A stretch of DNA of 64,000 nt from the NCBI GenBank assembly GCA_965231905.1, contig CBDDOO010000002.1:558001-622000 (forward strand), read 5' to 3'. Source of the DNA: G963663315 sp965231905. GTDB taxonomy: Bacteria > Pseudomonadota > Gammaproteobacteria > Arenicellales > Poriferihabitantaceae. Positions 8,124-16,626 of the stretch are shown piece after piece. A program made the position numbers and the translations under genes. How positions within the stretch are numbered: position 1 is the first letter of the stretch; each line of letters begins with the position of its first letter. The notes beneath the pieces were generated by a model that was not told where the DNA came from, did no database searches, and saw only the letters and a list, made by a program, of their open reading frames with translations.

Positions 8124-10370
8124 TCAGTACATTTCCATGGGGTCTACATCCAGAGACCACCTGACTTTTCGGGCTTGTGTGGAAGTTTCCATTTCACGGA
8201 TCCATAGTGAGAGCAAACCATGAAGTGGTTTGCGGCGATTGCTCTTTACCAGCAATTGCGCGCGATATCGCCCTGCGAGTTTTTCCATCGGTGAACTGAC
8301 CGGATCCATTATTTCCACTTCTCGGTAATCACGGTTTTCCTGGATATTCTGGCCGATTTGACGAAGGTACTGCAAGAATTGAATTGCGGCTCCGGGGCGA
8401 GCGGATTCGGCCCGCCACAGTGTCATAAATCCAAAAGGCGGGAATCCGGCCGCTTTTCTTTGCTGTGAGCAGAGTTGGTAAAAACCGGAATAATCATGTC
8501 CCAGGGCCAGTTGCAGGTAAGGGTTGCCCGGATGGGCGGTCTGGATGATCACCTTGCCGGAAAGCCGGTTACGCCCTGCGCGTCCGGCGACCTGGACCAG
8601 TTGCTGGAACAGGTATTCAGGTGCCCGAAAATCTGTGCTGTACAGCCCTTGGTCAGGAGCCACGATGCCCACCAGGGTGACTCGCGGAAAATCGTGGCCT
8701 TTGGAAATCAATTGAGTGCCAATAATAATGTCCATCTCTCCCTGCCTGATCCCTGACAGAATTTGCTCCAGTCTTGAACGGGTGGTGATTTCGTCACTAT
8801 CAAATCGAACGATCCTGGCATCGGGAAATTGTTGCCTCAGAACTTCCTCCAGTCTCTGGGTGCCTGCGCCGTGATAGAACAGTGGATGATTGCAATCCGG
8901 GCATCGGGATTTCGGGCGGGCAATCCGGCCGCAGTGATGACATCGTAGTGTATTGGTTTTTTTATGAAATGTCAGCCAGGCATCGCAACGGTCACATCTC
9001 GCCTTCCAGTCGCAATGGGTGCATCCGGCAACGGCTGCAAACCCGCGGCGATTGATATACAGGATGATCTGGCGTCCGTTGTCAAGCTCCGTCCGGACCG
9101 CTTTGAGCAACTGCGGAGTCAGGCCGCCGTTTTGCCGATGTTTTTGCAGATCAACCCACTCGATTTCGGGCAACTTCGCTCTGCCTGTTCTTTGGCTCAG
9201 TTTGAGCAGGCGGTGTTTGCCTGTTTCCACATTGTGGATCGATTCCATTGAGGGGGTGGCAGAGCCCAGCAGAATCGGTATGTTTTCCATATTCGCCCGT
9301 TTTATCGCCAGGTCACGGGCATGATAGCGGAATCCGTCCTGTTGTTTGTAGGAATGATCATGTTCTTCGTCAATGATGATCAATCCGGGTCGCTTCATTG
9401 GCGTGAAGATCGCAGAACGTGTGCCGATGATCACAGTAGCCGTGCCTTCACGCGCCCGCCACCAGCTTACGTATCGCTGTTGCGGACTCAAGCCTGAATG
9501 GATTACGGTGACCCCGCCTCCAAGTCTTGACCTGAATCTTTCCAGCAACTGGGGGGTCAGGGCGATTTCGGGGATCAGGACCAGGACCTGATGACCGCTT
9601 TTCAGGCATTGTTGCGCGGTTTGCAGATACACCTCGGTTTTCCCACTGCCGGTGATGCCATGAAGGACGAATGAACAGTATTGTCCCAATGACTCGACCA
9701 CGCTGCCCACCGCTGCCTGCTGTTCATCCGTTAATCTGTTACGAAACCGGGTGATCGGATATTCACCTGGCAGGGCATGCCTTTCACGTTGCTCAATCAT
9801 TCCCTTGTCCAGCAATATCTTCAGGGTCCGATGAATACCGGTGGACGTTTTCGTGGCAAGAGCGTCTGCCAACTGCGCCAGGGAATAGTCGGATGAATCA
9901 CTGAACTGTCGAAACAACTGCCGTTGCTTCGGCGCCCTCGCCAACAGTTTATCAATCTCAGGTGTGCTCAGGTGGTGGGTCCGGCGGTAGCAGATTTCCC
10001 GGAGCGGGCTTTCAACCGCGACAGCCGACCGTAACCTGACCGGAGTCGCGGTCTGGAATACCTCGCCCACCGGATGATGGTAATACTCCGCTGCCCAAAG
10101 CAGTAGTCGGACCAGGCTGTCCGCGAAAACAGGAGCGTCATCCAGTATGCGTTCAATCATCTTGAGCTTGATGTTTTTGTCCGGGTCTGACCGGGCTGAC
10201 AGGGCCACTCCGACTACGGAGCGGCCGGATTTCCTGCCGAAAGGAACCAGGACGCGGCTGCCTGGAGCTACCGGCTCAGGGCTCAGGTAGTCGAATACCT
10301 GTCTTAACGGCACAGGAACAGCGATTTGAACCCGGTGGGTTTGTTGGTCGGGAGAGTCTTTTCCGGTCAC
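8124..10370 (-). CDS. priA: Primosomal protein N', replication restart helicase PriA
   Basis: PriA is a 3'-to-5' superfamily 2 DNA helicase that recognises stalled forks and reloads the replisome. The N-terminal DNA-binding domain opens with VQIAVPVPLRQVFDYL. Walker A is HGITGSGKTEVY, the helicase box is IIDEEHDHSYKQQDG, and eight cysteines (CTHCDWKARCDRC and later CHHC, CPDC) form two zinc sites. I place the start at GTG 10370 (748 residues), which fits the family length of about 730-745. An ATG at 10499 would add 43 residues with no family counterpart, partly encoded by two DnaA boxes (reading LSTKLSTD). Neither start has a strong ribosome binding site. The gene itself is certain, its start is not. 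Confidence 0.95.
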   Translation of the reverse strand: MTGKDSPDQQTHRVQIAVPVPLRQVFDYLSPEPVAPGSRVLVPFGRKSGRSVVGVALSARSDPDKNIKLKMIERILDDAPVFADSLVRLLLWAAEYYHHPVGEVFQTATPVRLRSAVAVESPLREICYRRTHHLSTPEIDKLLARAPKQRQLFRQFSDSSDYSLAQLADALATKTSTGIHRTLKILLDKGMIEQRERHALPGEYPITRFRNRLTDEQQAAVGSVVESLGQYCSFVLHGITGSGKTEVYLQTAQQCLKSGHQVLVLIPEIALTPQLLERFRSRLGGGVTVIHSGLSPQQRYVSWWRAREGTATVIIGTRSAIFTPMKRPGLIIIDEEHDHSYKQQDGFRYHARDLAIKRANMENIPILLGSATPSMESIHNVETGKHRLLKLSQRTGRAKLPEIEWVDLQKHRQNGGLTPQLLKAVRTELDNGRQIILYINRRGFAAVAGCTHCDWKARCDRCDAWLTFHKKTNTLRCHHCGRIARPKSRCPDCNHPLFYHGAGTQRLEEVLRQQFPDARIVRFDSDEITTRSRLEQILSGIRQGEMDIIIGTQLISKGHDFPRVTLVGIVAPDQGLYSTDFRAPEYLFQQLVQVAGRAGRNRLSGKVIIQTAHPGNPYLQLALGHDYSGFYQLCSQQRKAAGFPPFGFMTLWRAESARPGAAIQFLQYLRQIGQNIQENRDYREVEIMDPVSSPMEKLAGRYRAQLLVKSNRRKPLHGLLSLWIREMETSTQARKVRWSLDVDPMEMY

Positions 10371-10431
10371 TGGATGATTGTCGAAGCCATGCCCGTCTGT
10401 GGATTGACAAGCGGGGGAATGAGTGATCGGG

Positions 10432-10643
10432 TTGTTCACAAAATCTGTGGATAACTTTGTGGATAATACTTCTGGAGCCGGGTCCGGCAAAGTGATCATG
10501 ATTTATGGGCAGGAATCGCCCTGTCTTTGTTTCTCTTGAAATACACTAATTAAAACAATATGTTACAAATACAATATTATGAGTTACAGGAAGTTGCGAA
10601 TATAAAAGGAGGTTCCGAAAATGAGGGCCGGCGTTGTGCATAA
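10432..10643. promoter_or_regulatory. Cluster of DnaA boxes with AT-rich stretch upstream of priA
   Basis: Three perfect DnaA boxes (TTATNCACA read on the minus strand) lie at 10446-10454 and 10458-10466 (both TGTGGATAA, 12 bp apart) and at 10635-10643 (TGTGCATAA). One-mismatch copies are TTGTTCACA at 10432-10440 and TGTGTATAT at 10724-10732. Between the boxes, about 10535-10610 is rich in A and T. GATC sites occur at 10425, 10495 and 10740. The layout resembles a DnaA-controlled promoter or a small origin-like element. No dnaA, gidA or mnmE is near, so calling it oriC is not justified. Confidence 0.45.
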
Positions 10644-10674
10644 CTTCGCTGAGAACTCACAAAGTGTTGTGTAA
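10621..10674 (+). CDS. Possible 17-residue micro-ORF with a perfect Shine-Dalgarno
   Basis: AAAAGGAGG at 10605-10613, an almost ideal ribosome binding site, stands 8 bases before ATG 10621. The frame runs 17 codons (MRAGVVHNFAENSQSVV) to TAA at 10672-10674. A weak promoter-like pair, TTGAAA at 10536 and TATGTT at 10559 with a 17-base spacer, lies upstream. It faces away from priA and toward the 3' end of the Nudix gene, so it is not a leader of any annotated gene. It overlaps one DnaA box. It could be a small protein or chance; the ribosome binding site is the only real support. Confidence 0.3.
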   Translation: MRAGVVHNFAENSQSVV

Positions 10675-10745
10675 TGTTTCTGTAATCAATCACTTATAAT
10701 GTTTTTTTAGGAATGAAGTAGCTTGTGTATATAAGTCAGGATCAA

Positions 10746-11291
10746 CTAAATAGTGTCAATCCGGAATTCAAACCGGCCCTGTCCGCGTTCTTTCAAAAAC
10801 CGTTCCAATGTGTTGTGGACCACCCTGAAAGCGATTTCATCCCAGGGAATCCGGGACTCTTCCACCAGTTCGACTTCCAGGCTTTCCTGGCCAATACCGA
10901 ATTGATCCGGTCCGTCCAGTTCTGCCCGGAACAGCATATAGATCTGATTCACTGAGGTCACGTTGTAAATCTGGTAGAGGGACGGGTTGACGACTTTTGC
11001 GCAGGCTTCTTCCCGGGTTTCCCGCAGGGCTCCCTGTTCAACCGTTTCACCATTTTCCATGAATCCGGCAGGGATCGTCCAATAGCCCAGGCGTGGCTTT
11101 ATCGCTCTTTTGCACAATAGAATCCGGTCTTCCCAGACAGGAATGCAACCGGTAACGATTCTTGGATTCTGATACTGGATCTGGCCGCAATGTCTGCATA
11201 GATGCCGGGGGCGGTTATCCCCTTCGGGAATCTCGAAGGTCACCTTATTACCACAGAAAGTGCAGTGATTGATTGGCCAGGTCTTTCTCAT
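10746..11291 (-). CDS. Nudix hydrolase with N-terminal zinc ribbon
   Basis: This 181-residue protein has a zinc ribbon (Cys10, Cys13, Cys32, Cys35) followed by a Nudix fold with a complete Nudix box at 76-98 (GFMENGETVEQGAL, then RETREEACA), including the metal-binding REXXEE core. Nudix enzymes cleave nucleoside diphosphates linked to another group. The zinc ribbon places it near the NudC-like/ADP-ribose-type group, but the substrate cannot be read from sequence. It lies 22 bases downstream of the ubiA stop on the same strand, so the two may be co-transcribed. Confidence 0.88.
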   Translation of the reverse strand: MRKTWPINHCTFCGNKVTFEIPEGDNRPRHLCRHCGQIQYQNPRIVTGCIPVWEDRILLCKRAIKPRLGYWTIPAGFMENGETVEQGALRETREEACAKVVNPSLYQIYNVTSVNQIYMLFRAELDGPDQFGIGQESLEVELVEESRIPWDEIAFRVVHNTLERFLKERGQGRFEFRIDTI

Positions 11292-11313
11292 GATGAAACC
11301 ATCGAGGACATGG

Positions 11314-12177
11314 TTAAACGGGTCTTGTCAGGCCCAGAACCAAACCACACCAGATGGCGGCTCCTATCCAGTTGTTATTGAAAAATGCGGACAGGGACTT
11401 CTGCGAATCCCGATCCTTGCATAAATATTGCTGATAAACGGCAAGCCCGGCCGCAAACCCCAGGAACAGGTAAAAATACCATGACAGATGGCTTTCCCAT
11501 CCGATCAGGCCAACAATGGTCAGAGCCGCAATATGCAGTATACCGACAATCAGATTATCATAATTACCGAACACTATGGCGGTCGATTTGATACCGATCA
11601 CCAGATCATCGTCCCTGTCTGCCATTGCATACTGGGTATCATAGGCGACGATCCATAGGAAATTGGCGAGAAACAGGGCCCAGGCCTGCAAGGGAAGAGC
11701 CCCGGTCAGCGCCGCGTAAGCCATCGGGATACCCATCGAGAATGCCAGGCCCAGCACGCATTGCGGGAAATGAGTAACCCGTTTGGAAAAGGGATACAGT
11801 ATGGCGAGGGCCACCGCGACAATGGATAAATAACGAGTCAGCGGGTTGAGCAATAATACGAGACCAAAAGCGATCAGTATCAGAGCCGCGAATAAAACCA
11901 GTGATACCCGGATACTCAGGGCGCCGCTGGCGAGGGGGCGATGCCTTGTTCTTTCGACATGGGGGTCCAGATTGCGATCCGCATAATCGTTGATAATGCA
12001 CCCCGCCGCCCGCATGACCACCGTGCCGAGGATAAAGACAAGGACGATATCCGGGTCAGGGGAACCTTTACCGGCAAGCCATAATGCCCATAGTGTGGGC
12101 CAGAGCAGCAAAAATGTACCAATCGGCCGGTCAAGACGCGCTAACTGGATGCAGGCTGAAAAAGTTTCCAGCTTCAT
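11314..12177 (-). CDS. ubiA: 4-hydroxybenzoate polyprenyltransferase
   Basis: An integral membrane prenyltransferase of 287 residues (E. coli UbiA 290). It attaches the polyprenyl tail to 4-hydroxybenzoate in ubiquinone synthesis. Both aspartate-rich motifs are present: NDYADRNLD at 63-71, followed by the RTRHRPLASG signature, and DTQYAMADRDDD at 180-191; these bind magnesium-diphosphate. Multiple hydrophobic helices fill the rest. ubiC, the usual partner, is absent; the gene lies 6 bases downstream of the recG stop. Presence of ubiA implies a ubiquinone-based respiratory chain. Confidence 0.95.
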   Translation of the reverse strand: MKLETFSACIQLARLDRPIGTFLLLWPTLWALWLAGKGSPDPDIVLVFILGTVVMRAAGCIINDYADRNLDPHVERTRHRPLASGALSIRVSLVLFAALILIAFGLVLLLNPLTRYLSIVAVALAILYPFSKRVTHFPQCVLGLAFSMGIPMAYAALTGALPLQAWALFLANFLWIVAYDTQYAMADRDDDLVIGIKSTAIVFGNYDNLIVGILHIAALTIVGLIGWESHLSWYFYLFLGFAAGLAVYQQYLCKDRDSQKSLSAFFNNNWIGAAIWCGLVLGLTRPV

Positions 12178-12183
12178 TTCAGG

Positions 12184-14331
12184 TTATACGCCGGCATATT
12201 GTTCACTGTTACGAATCCATCTCGATATCAGGGCGGGCACCCGGCGCGGATATTGTTCACGCAATTTCCGGGAAATCCGCATCACCCCGGGAATCATCGC
12301 CTTGTCCCGGGTGATGTTCGCAATTCGCATTTGTTGAATCCCGGTTTGCCGTGTCCCCAGCAACTCCCCGGGACCTCTTTGTTCAAGGTCCTTACGGGCT
12401 ATTTCGAATCCGTCATTGGTATTGCGCAGGATACCCAGGCGCTCTCTTGCGATTGCTCCCAGCGGCGCCTGGTACAGCAACACACAGGAGGCCTGGTCTG
12501 CGCTTCGTCCTACCCGCCCGCGTAACTGGTGGAGTTGCGCCAGCCCCAGCCTTTCTGCATTTTCGATAATCATCAGATTGGCGTTGGGTACGTCCACGCC
12601 CACTTCGATTACTGTGGTCGCCACCAGCAGGTTAATCAGAGCCTGGTCGAATCGGCGCATTATGGACTCTTTCTCTTTGGGCTTCAATCGTCCGTGGATC
12701 AGTTCGATATTGAGTTCAGGCAGCAAGGCCCGCAAGGTTGCGCAGGTCTCCGTAGCAGTCTGGATCTGCAGTTTGTCTGATTCTTCGATCAACGGGCAGA
12801 CCCAGTATGCCTGCAGCCCGTTCCGGCAGTTGGACCTGATCCGGTCTGCGACTTCATGCCGCCGGGTATCCGGCAGAGCCACTGTGGTCACCGGCTTCCT
12901 GCCTGCCGGCAATTCATCAATGCTCGATATGTCCAGATCGGCATACAGGATCATTGCCAGCGACCGGGGTATGGGAGTTGCGCTCATCACAATCTGGTGG
13001 GGCACGGCATCCCCGACGGCGCCTTTGCCGCGCAGCGCCAGTCTTTGATCAACCCCGAAGCGGTGTTGCTCATCGACAATCATCAGGCCGAGCTTGTGAA
13101 ATTCAACGGATTCCTGAAACAATGCGTGGGTGCCAATAATCATTCTCGCTTCACCACTGGCAATCTGTGACAATGCTTTTCTGCGGCTTGCCGCAGTCAG
13201 TTTCCCGGTTAACCACTCTATACCGATATTCAGCGGTTCAAACCATTGATGGAACGTTTTGCGGTGCTGTTCCGCGAGTAGTTCGGTAGGAGCCATCAGC
13301 GCCACCTGATAACCACTGTCAATGGTTTGGAGGGCGGCGGCGGCGGAAACGATGGTTTTGCCCGATCCTACATCTCCTTGAACCAGACGCATTACCGGAT
13401 ATTTTTTGGACAGGTCATCCTGAATCTCTTCAATTACCCGAATTTGCGCACGGGTTAATTCGAAGTCAAGCCGGTCCTTGAGAAAATTCCATGATTTGCC
13501 GGTATCTGTAATCAGTGGCCCGTTTTCCCGCTGCCGTTTCTGGCGAAGACGATGGAACGCGAGCTGGTGAGCCAGCAGTTCCTCCAGGGCCAGACGTTGA
13601 CAGGCCGGATGAATGCCAGCTTTCAGCGCATCGGCGTCACAATCCGCCGGTGGACTGTGAACGATTTGCAGCGCCTTTGTCAGTGACATCAGTCCGAACT
13701 CGATTTGCAACTCCGGCGGAATAATATCTGAGAGCTGCCGCCGGTAATTTTCAAGACTCGAGGATACCAGTTTTCGGAGCGTTCTTTGCCCCAGTCCTTC
13801 TGTCGTGGGATAGACCGGCGTTAATGTCTCCTCCAGTGTTGGCTGACCGGGCTGGTTCAGGATTTTATATTCCGGGTGGACCATTTCCACACCCTGAAAA
13901 CCCCATCGCGCTTCACCATAGCATTGAATCCAGGCATCCTTGCAAAAACCCTTTTGCTGGCCACGGCTGAAATGGAAAAAACGGAGAAAAATTGAAGCGG
14001 AGGAGTCGTTCACCCGGACCAACAGGCTTCGGCGTCTGCCGAACTTGACCTCCACCGCGTCAATCTGACCGAATATGACCGACTCACAACCGGCCTGAAG
14101 ATGGGCTATCGGGGTAACGCGCGTCTTGTCCTGATAGCGCAAAGGCAAATGGAAGAGCAGATCCTGTGGCCTGGAAATGCCCATTTTCTCCAGCTTGCCG
14201 ACGATTCGCGGACCGACACCGGCAAGTGATTGAAGAGGATTGGGTGGTGGAGCGGCGCTGGAAGAATTCAAACCGGATCTGTAATTGAACCTGAATCCGT
14301 TACGACAGTACCAGAACAGCCTCGATTTCAA
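12184..14331 (-). CDS. recG: ATP-dependent DNA helicase RecG
   Basis: RecG is a branched-DNA translocase that regresses stalled replication forks and processes Holliday junctions. The N-terminal wedge domain contains LQSLAGVG and LLFHLPLRYQDKTRV. Walker A is VQGDVGSGKT, the Walker B variant is DEQHRFG, and the C-terminal helicase domain carries HQLRGRVGRS. From ATG 14331 it would have 715 residues and overlap ridA by 32 bases. A TTG at 14271 gives 695, nearer the 693 of E. coli, and puts the conserved LxSLxGVG at the expected distance from the start. Neither has a clear ribosome binding site. The ridA-recG pair is common in Pseudomonas-like genomes. Confidence 0.96.
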   Translation of the reverse strand: MKSRLFWYCRNGFRFNYRSGLNSSSAAPPPNPLQSLAGVGPRIVGKLEKMGISRPQDLLFHLPLRYQDKTRVTPIAHLQAGCESVIFGQIDAVEVKFGRRRSLLVRVNDSSASIFLRFFHFSRGQQKGFCKDAWIQCYGEARWGFQGVEMVHPEYKILNQPGQPTLEETLTPVYPTTEGLGQRTLRKLVSSSLENYRRQLSDIIPPELQIEFGLMSLTKALQIVHSPPADCDADALKAGIHPACQRLALEELLAHQLAFHRLRQKRQRENGPLITDTGKSWNFLKDRLDFELTRAQIRVIEEIQDDLSKKYPVMRLVQGDVGSGKTIVSAAAALQTIDSGYQVALMAPTELLAEQHRKTFHQWFEPLNIGIEWLTGKLTAASRRKALSQIASGEARMIIGTHALFQESVEFHKLGLMIVDEQHRFGVDQRLALRGKGAVGDAVPHQIVMSATPIPRSLAMILYADLDISSIDELPAGRKPVTTVALPDTRRHEVADRIRSNCRNGLQAYWVCPLIEESDKLQIQTATETCATLRALLPELNIELIHGRLKPKEKESIMRRFDQALINLLVATTVIEVGVDVPNANLMIIENAERLGLAQLHQLRGRVGRSADQASCVLLYQAPLGAIARERLGILRNTNDGFEIARKDLEQRGPGELLGTRQTGIQQMRIANITRDKAMIPGVMRISRKLREQYPRRVPALISRWIRNSEQYAGV

Positions 14332-14686
14332 TCGGAGCGCCCTTTGGCAGGGAGGCTACGCCTACGGCTGCCCGGGCCGGATAAGGTTTGTCGACGTATT
14401 GCGCCATGATTTCATTAACCGATGTGAAATTTTCCAGATTCGTCATTGAGATGTTGAGCTTTACCGCATCGGCCAGACTGCCCCCGGCCGCATCCGCCAC
14501 CGCTGCCAGATTCCTGAAAACCTGATGGGTCGCCGCTTCGAAAGAGGTATTCACCACTTCCATAGTATCCGGATTCAAGGGGAGCTGCCCCGAAATATAG
14601 ACGGTCTTGCCTGTTTTTACCGCCTGCGAGTAAGTACCTATGGCGTCGGGCGCCCGTTCAGTACGGATGATCTCTTTCGCGCTCAT
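14300..14686 (-). CDS. ridA: RidA family enamine/imine deaminase
   Basis: A 128-residue YjgF/YER057c/UK114 protein. RidA hydrolyses reactive 2-aminoacrylate and related enamines released by pyridoxal-phosphate enzymes such as threonine dehydratase. Family hallmarks are AIGTYSQAV near the start, ISGQLPL, and the C-terminal YPARAAVGVASLPKGAPIEIE stretch with the substrate-binding arginine. ATG 14686 is preferred over an upstream codon at 14710 because GGGAGA precedes it at a suitable distance and the protein then begins like other RidA proteins (MSAKEII). Confidence 0.93.
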   Translation of the reverse strand: MSAKEIIRTERAPDAIGTYSQAVKTGKTVYISGQLPLNPDTMEVVNTSFEAATHQVFRNLAAVADAAGGSLADAVKLNISMTNLENFTSVNEIMAQYVDKPYPARAAVGVASLPKGAPIEIEAVLVLS

Positions 14687-14826
14687 TTCCAGATTCTCCC
14701 GTGTTCTCATTATGGGTTTGACAAGTCCGGATTAAATCACAAATCACAGATCATTTCCCGGATTTAATTGGACCGGGACGAAAACAAAACCTGATTATTT
14801 TGATGGGTCAAAAGCGGTCATTTCCC

Positions 14827-14855
14827 TTGACATCAAACCATTTCGTTTTTATAGT
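14827..14855 (+). promoter_or_regulatory. Promoter of the mra/dcw cluster (Pmra)
   Basis: TTGACA at 14827-14832, a 17-base spacer and TATAGT at 14850-14855 form a near-consensus sigma-70 promoter, with transcription expected to start near 14862. It matches in position the known Pmra promoter that drives mraZ and the first division genes in E. coli. The MraZ repeats begin at its -10 element. Confidence 0.7.
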
Positions 14856-14879
14856 GGGAATAAGTGGAGAATTGTGGAT
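14855..14879 (+). promoter_or_regulatory. MraZ operator: three 10-bp-phased TGGRN repeats
   Basis: TGGGA at 14855, TGGAG at 14865 and TGGAT at 14875 are spaced exactly 10 bp, on one face of the helix, covering the -10 element and the start of transcription. MraZ is known to bind direct TGGGN repeats with 5-base spacers before its own gene and repress the cluster. Only the first copy is a perfect TGGGN. The third overlaps a perfect DnaA box (14873-14881). Confidence 0.65.
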
Positions 14880-14897
14880 AAATTACGGTAGAAAATC

Positions 14898-15356
14898 ATG
14901 CTCCGTGGCGCAAATTCAATCAATATGGACAGCAAAGGCAGGTTTGCCATCCCCAGACGGTATCGGGGCGATCTGGTCACTCGTTGTGATGGAAAGATGG
15001 TTGTGACCGTGAATAATACCAGGGAACACTGTCTTTGGTTATACCCGCTGGATGAATGGGAAAAGGTTGAGGAAAAACTGGTCGCGCTGCCCAGTTTTGA
15101 TCCGGGTCACCAGAAACTGAAACGCTTTTTGCTGGGCTACGCTTCTGATGTCGATATGGATGGCAACGGGCGAATTCTGTTGTCATCCCCGCTTCGTGAA
15201 TTCGCGATGATAACGAAAGAGATCTATCTGGTGGGTCAGGGTAATAAATTCGAAATCTGGAGTGAAAGCCTGTGGCATGCGCGCCGGAGCGAGTGGCTCA
15301 GGGAAGATACGGATTCAGACGGAATTTCTGTTGAGATGGAGCGGCTTTCACTGTGA
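14898..15356 (+). CDS. mraZ: Transcriptional regulator MraZ
   Basis: The first gene of the division cluster encodes a 152-residue MraZ (E. coli 152). MraZ is a double AbrB/SpoVT-like swapped-hairpin DNA-binding protein forming a ring that binds its own promoter. The two DXXXR motifs are visible: MDSKGRFAIP at 10-19 and DMDGNGRILL in the second half. Its operator repeats lie 19-43 bases upstream. The stop codon overlaps the GTG start of rsmH (GTGA), indicating coupled translation. Confidence 0.96.
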   Translation: MLRGANSINMDSKGRFAIPRRYRGDLVTRCDGKMVVTVNNTREHCLWLYPLDEWEKVEEKLVALPSFDPGHQKLKRFLLGYASDVDMDGNGRILLSSPLREFAMITKEIYLVGQGNKFEIWSESLWHARRSEWLREDTDSDGISVEMERLSL

Positions 15357-16312
15357 ATCACGCGCGGCCATCAACCCACGTCCCTGTTTTGCTGGAGGAA
15401 GTTGTACAGGCGCTTGACCTTGAAGGGCGGGAAGCGGTGGTTGATGCGACCTGGGGAAGAGGTGGACATGCCCGCGAAATGTTGAAGGTTCTGCCGGCGT
15501 CCGCCAGGCTGGTCGTGATTGACCGGGACGCGGCTGCAATCACTCATGCCAGGAGTTTCTCACAGGGTGATCCGAGAATTGAAGTGGTCCACAGCTCTTT
15601 CTCAAGATTGAAGGACATCCTGAAAGACAAAAACCTGCTTGGGAAGGTGGATGCGATATTATTTGACCTGGGCGTGTCGTCTCCCCAGCTTGATCAGCCT
15701 GAAAGAGGATTCAGTTTCAGCCGGAACGGGCCATTGGATATGAGGATGGACCAGTCCGAAGGAGTCCCGGCCGCCGACTGGATGAAACAGGTAAAGGAAG
15801 ACGAACTGGTGAAAATCCTGCAACGTTTCGGGGAAGAAAAATTTGCCCGGAGAATAGCGCGGAATATCAAGCAGGCGCTTTTGCACGGGGATATAGAGAC
15901 CACGGGCGAACTCAGCAAACTGGTATCGGACGCCGTTCCGGTCGCCAAGAAGCGCCGACATCCGGCTACCCGGACATTTCAGGCGATCCGAATTGCGGTC
16001 AATCAGGAGTTGCAGGAACTCGAAAACGCTCTGCCACAGGCTCTTGACGCGCTGGCGTCAGGCGGACGACTGGTTATCATCAGTTTCCATTCCCTGGAAG
16101 ACAGAATGGTAAAACGGTTCCTGCGTGATCAGTCGAAGGGTGATCCGTGGCCTGCTGACCTCCCTGTCACCAACAACATGCTGAAACCGGGGCTGAGCCT
16201 GATCGGCAAGCCGGTCAGGGCTACACCCGATGAGCTCGAAAGAAACCCGAGAGCGAGAAGCGCGGTGATGCGTGTCGCCCAAAAGACAGCGCCCGGTCAC
16301 GTTCGCAGATAA
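15353..16312 (+). CDS. rsmH: 16S rRNA (cytosine-1402-N4)-methyltransferase
   Basis: RsmH (MraW) methylates N4 of C1402 in the ribosomal P site. This 319-residue protein shows the S-adenosylmethionine loop VDATWGRGGHAREML, then FDLGVSSPQLD and RGFSF, followed by the helical substrate-binding region and the end motif NPRARSAVMRVA. The GTG start overlaps the mraZ stop codon. This is the usual second gene of dcw clusters. Confidence 0.97.
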   Translation: MNHARPSTHVPVLLEEVVQALDLEGREAVVDATWGRGGHAREMLKVLPASARLVVIDRDAAAITHARSFSQGDPRIEVVHSSFSRLKDILKDKNLLGKVDAILFDLGVSSPQLDQPERGFSFSRNGPLDMRMDQSEGVPAADWMKQVKEDELVKILQRFGEEKFARRIARNIKQALLHGDIETTGELSKLVSDAVPVAKKRRHPATRTFQAIRIAVNQELQELENALPQALDALASGGRLVIISFHSLEDRMVKRFLRDQSKGDPWPADLPVTNNMLKPGLSLIGKPVRATPDELERNPRARSAVMRVAQKTAPGHVRR

Positions 16313-16325
16313 GACGGGTTATTAA

Positions 16326-16622
16326 ATGGGACAATTTCAATCGGTCAACAAACTTTCGATCATTCTGTTGCTCCTGGTGATCTTCAGCGCTTTGGCAGTG
16401 GTCACGGTTCGCCATGAGAATCGGCTGGCATTTGCCCATTTACATGACCTCGACAACAGCCTTGACCAACTCAAAACCGAGTGGGGCAGACTCTTGATCG
16501 AGAAAACAACCTGGAACACCCGGCATAACATCGCAGACAGTGTGGGAAGTCGATTGGGGATGCACCCGCCTCCCCCCGAAAAAATTGTAGTCGTTCGTCC
16601 GGGAAGTCCCGGTCAGCGGTAA
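16326..16622 (+). CDS. ftsL: Cell division protein FtsL
   Basis: A 98-residue bitopic membrane protein with a short cytoplasmic N-terminus, one transmembrane segment (about 10-27, SIILLLLVIFSALAVVTV) and a periplasmic leucine-zipper-like coiled coil containing LDNSLDQLKTEWGRLLIEKTTW. FtsL forms the FtsQLB complex that activates FtsWI. Sequence conservation of FtsL is low, so the assignment rests on topology, the coiled coil and position between rsmH and ftsI. ftsI starts 4 bases after its stop. Confidence 0.93.
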   Translation: MGQFQSVNKLSIILLLLVIFSALAVVTVRHENRLAFAHLHDLDNSLDQLKTEWGRLLIEKTTWNTRHNIADSVGSRLGMHPPPPEKIVVVRPGSPGQR

Positions 16623-16626
16623 GCGG

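Noticed and set aside
10432..10643. Chromosomal origin oriC
   Set aside because: DnaA boxes and AT-rich DNA are suggestive, but dnaA, gidA or other origin neighbours are absent and strand layout of genes does not switch cleanly here; kept only as a finding.
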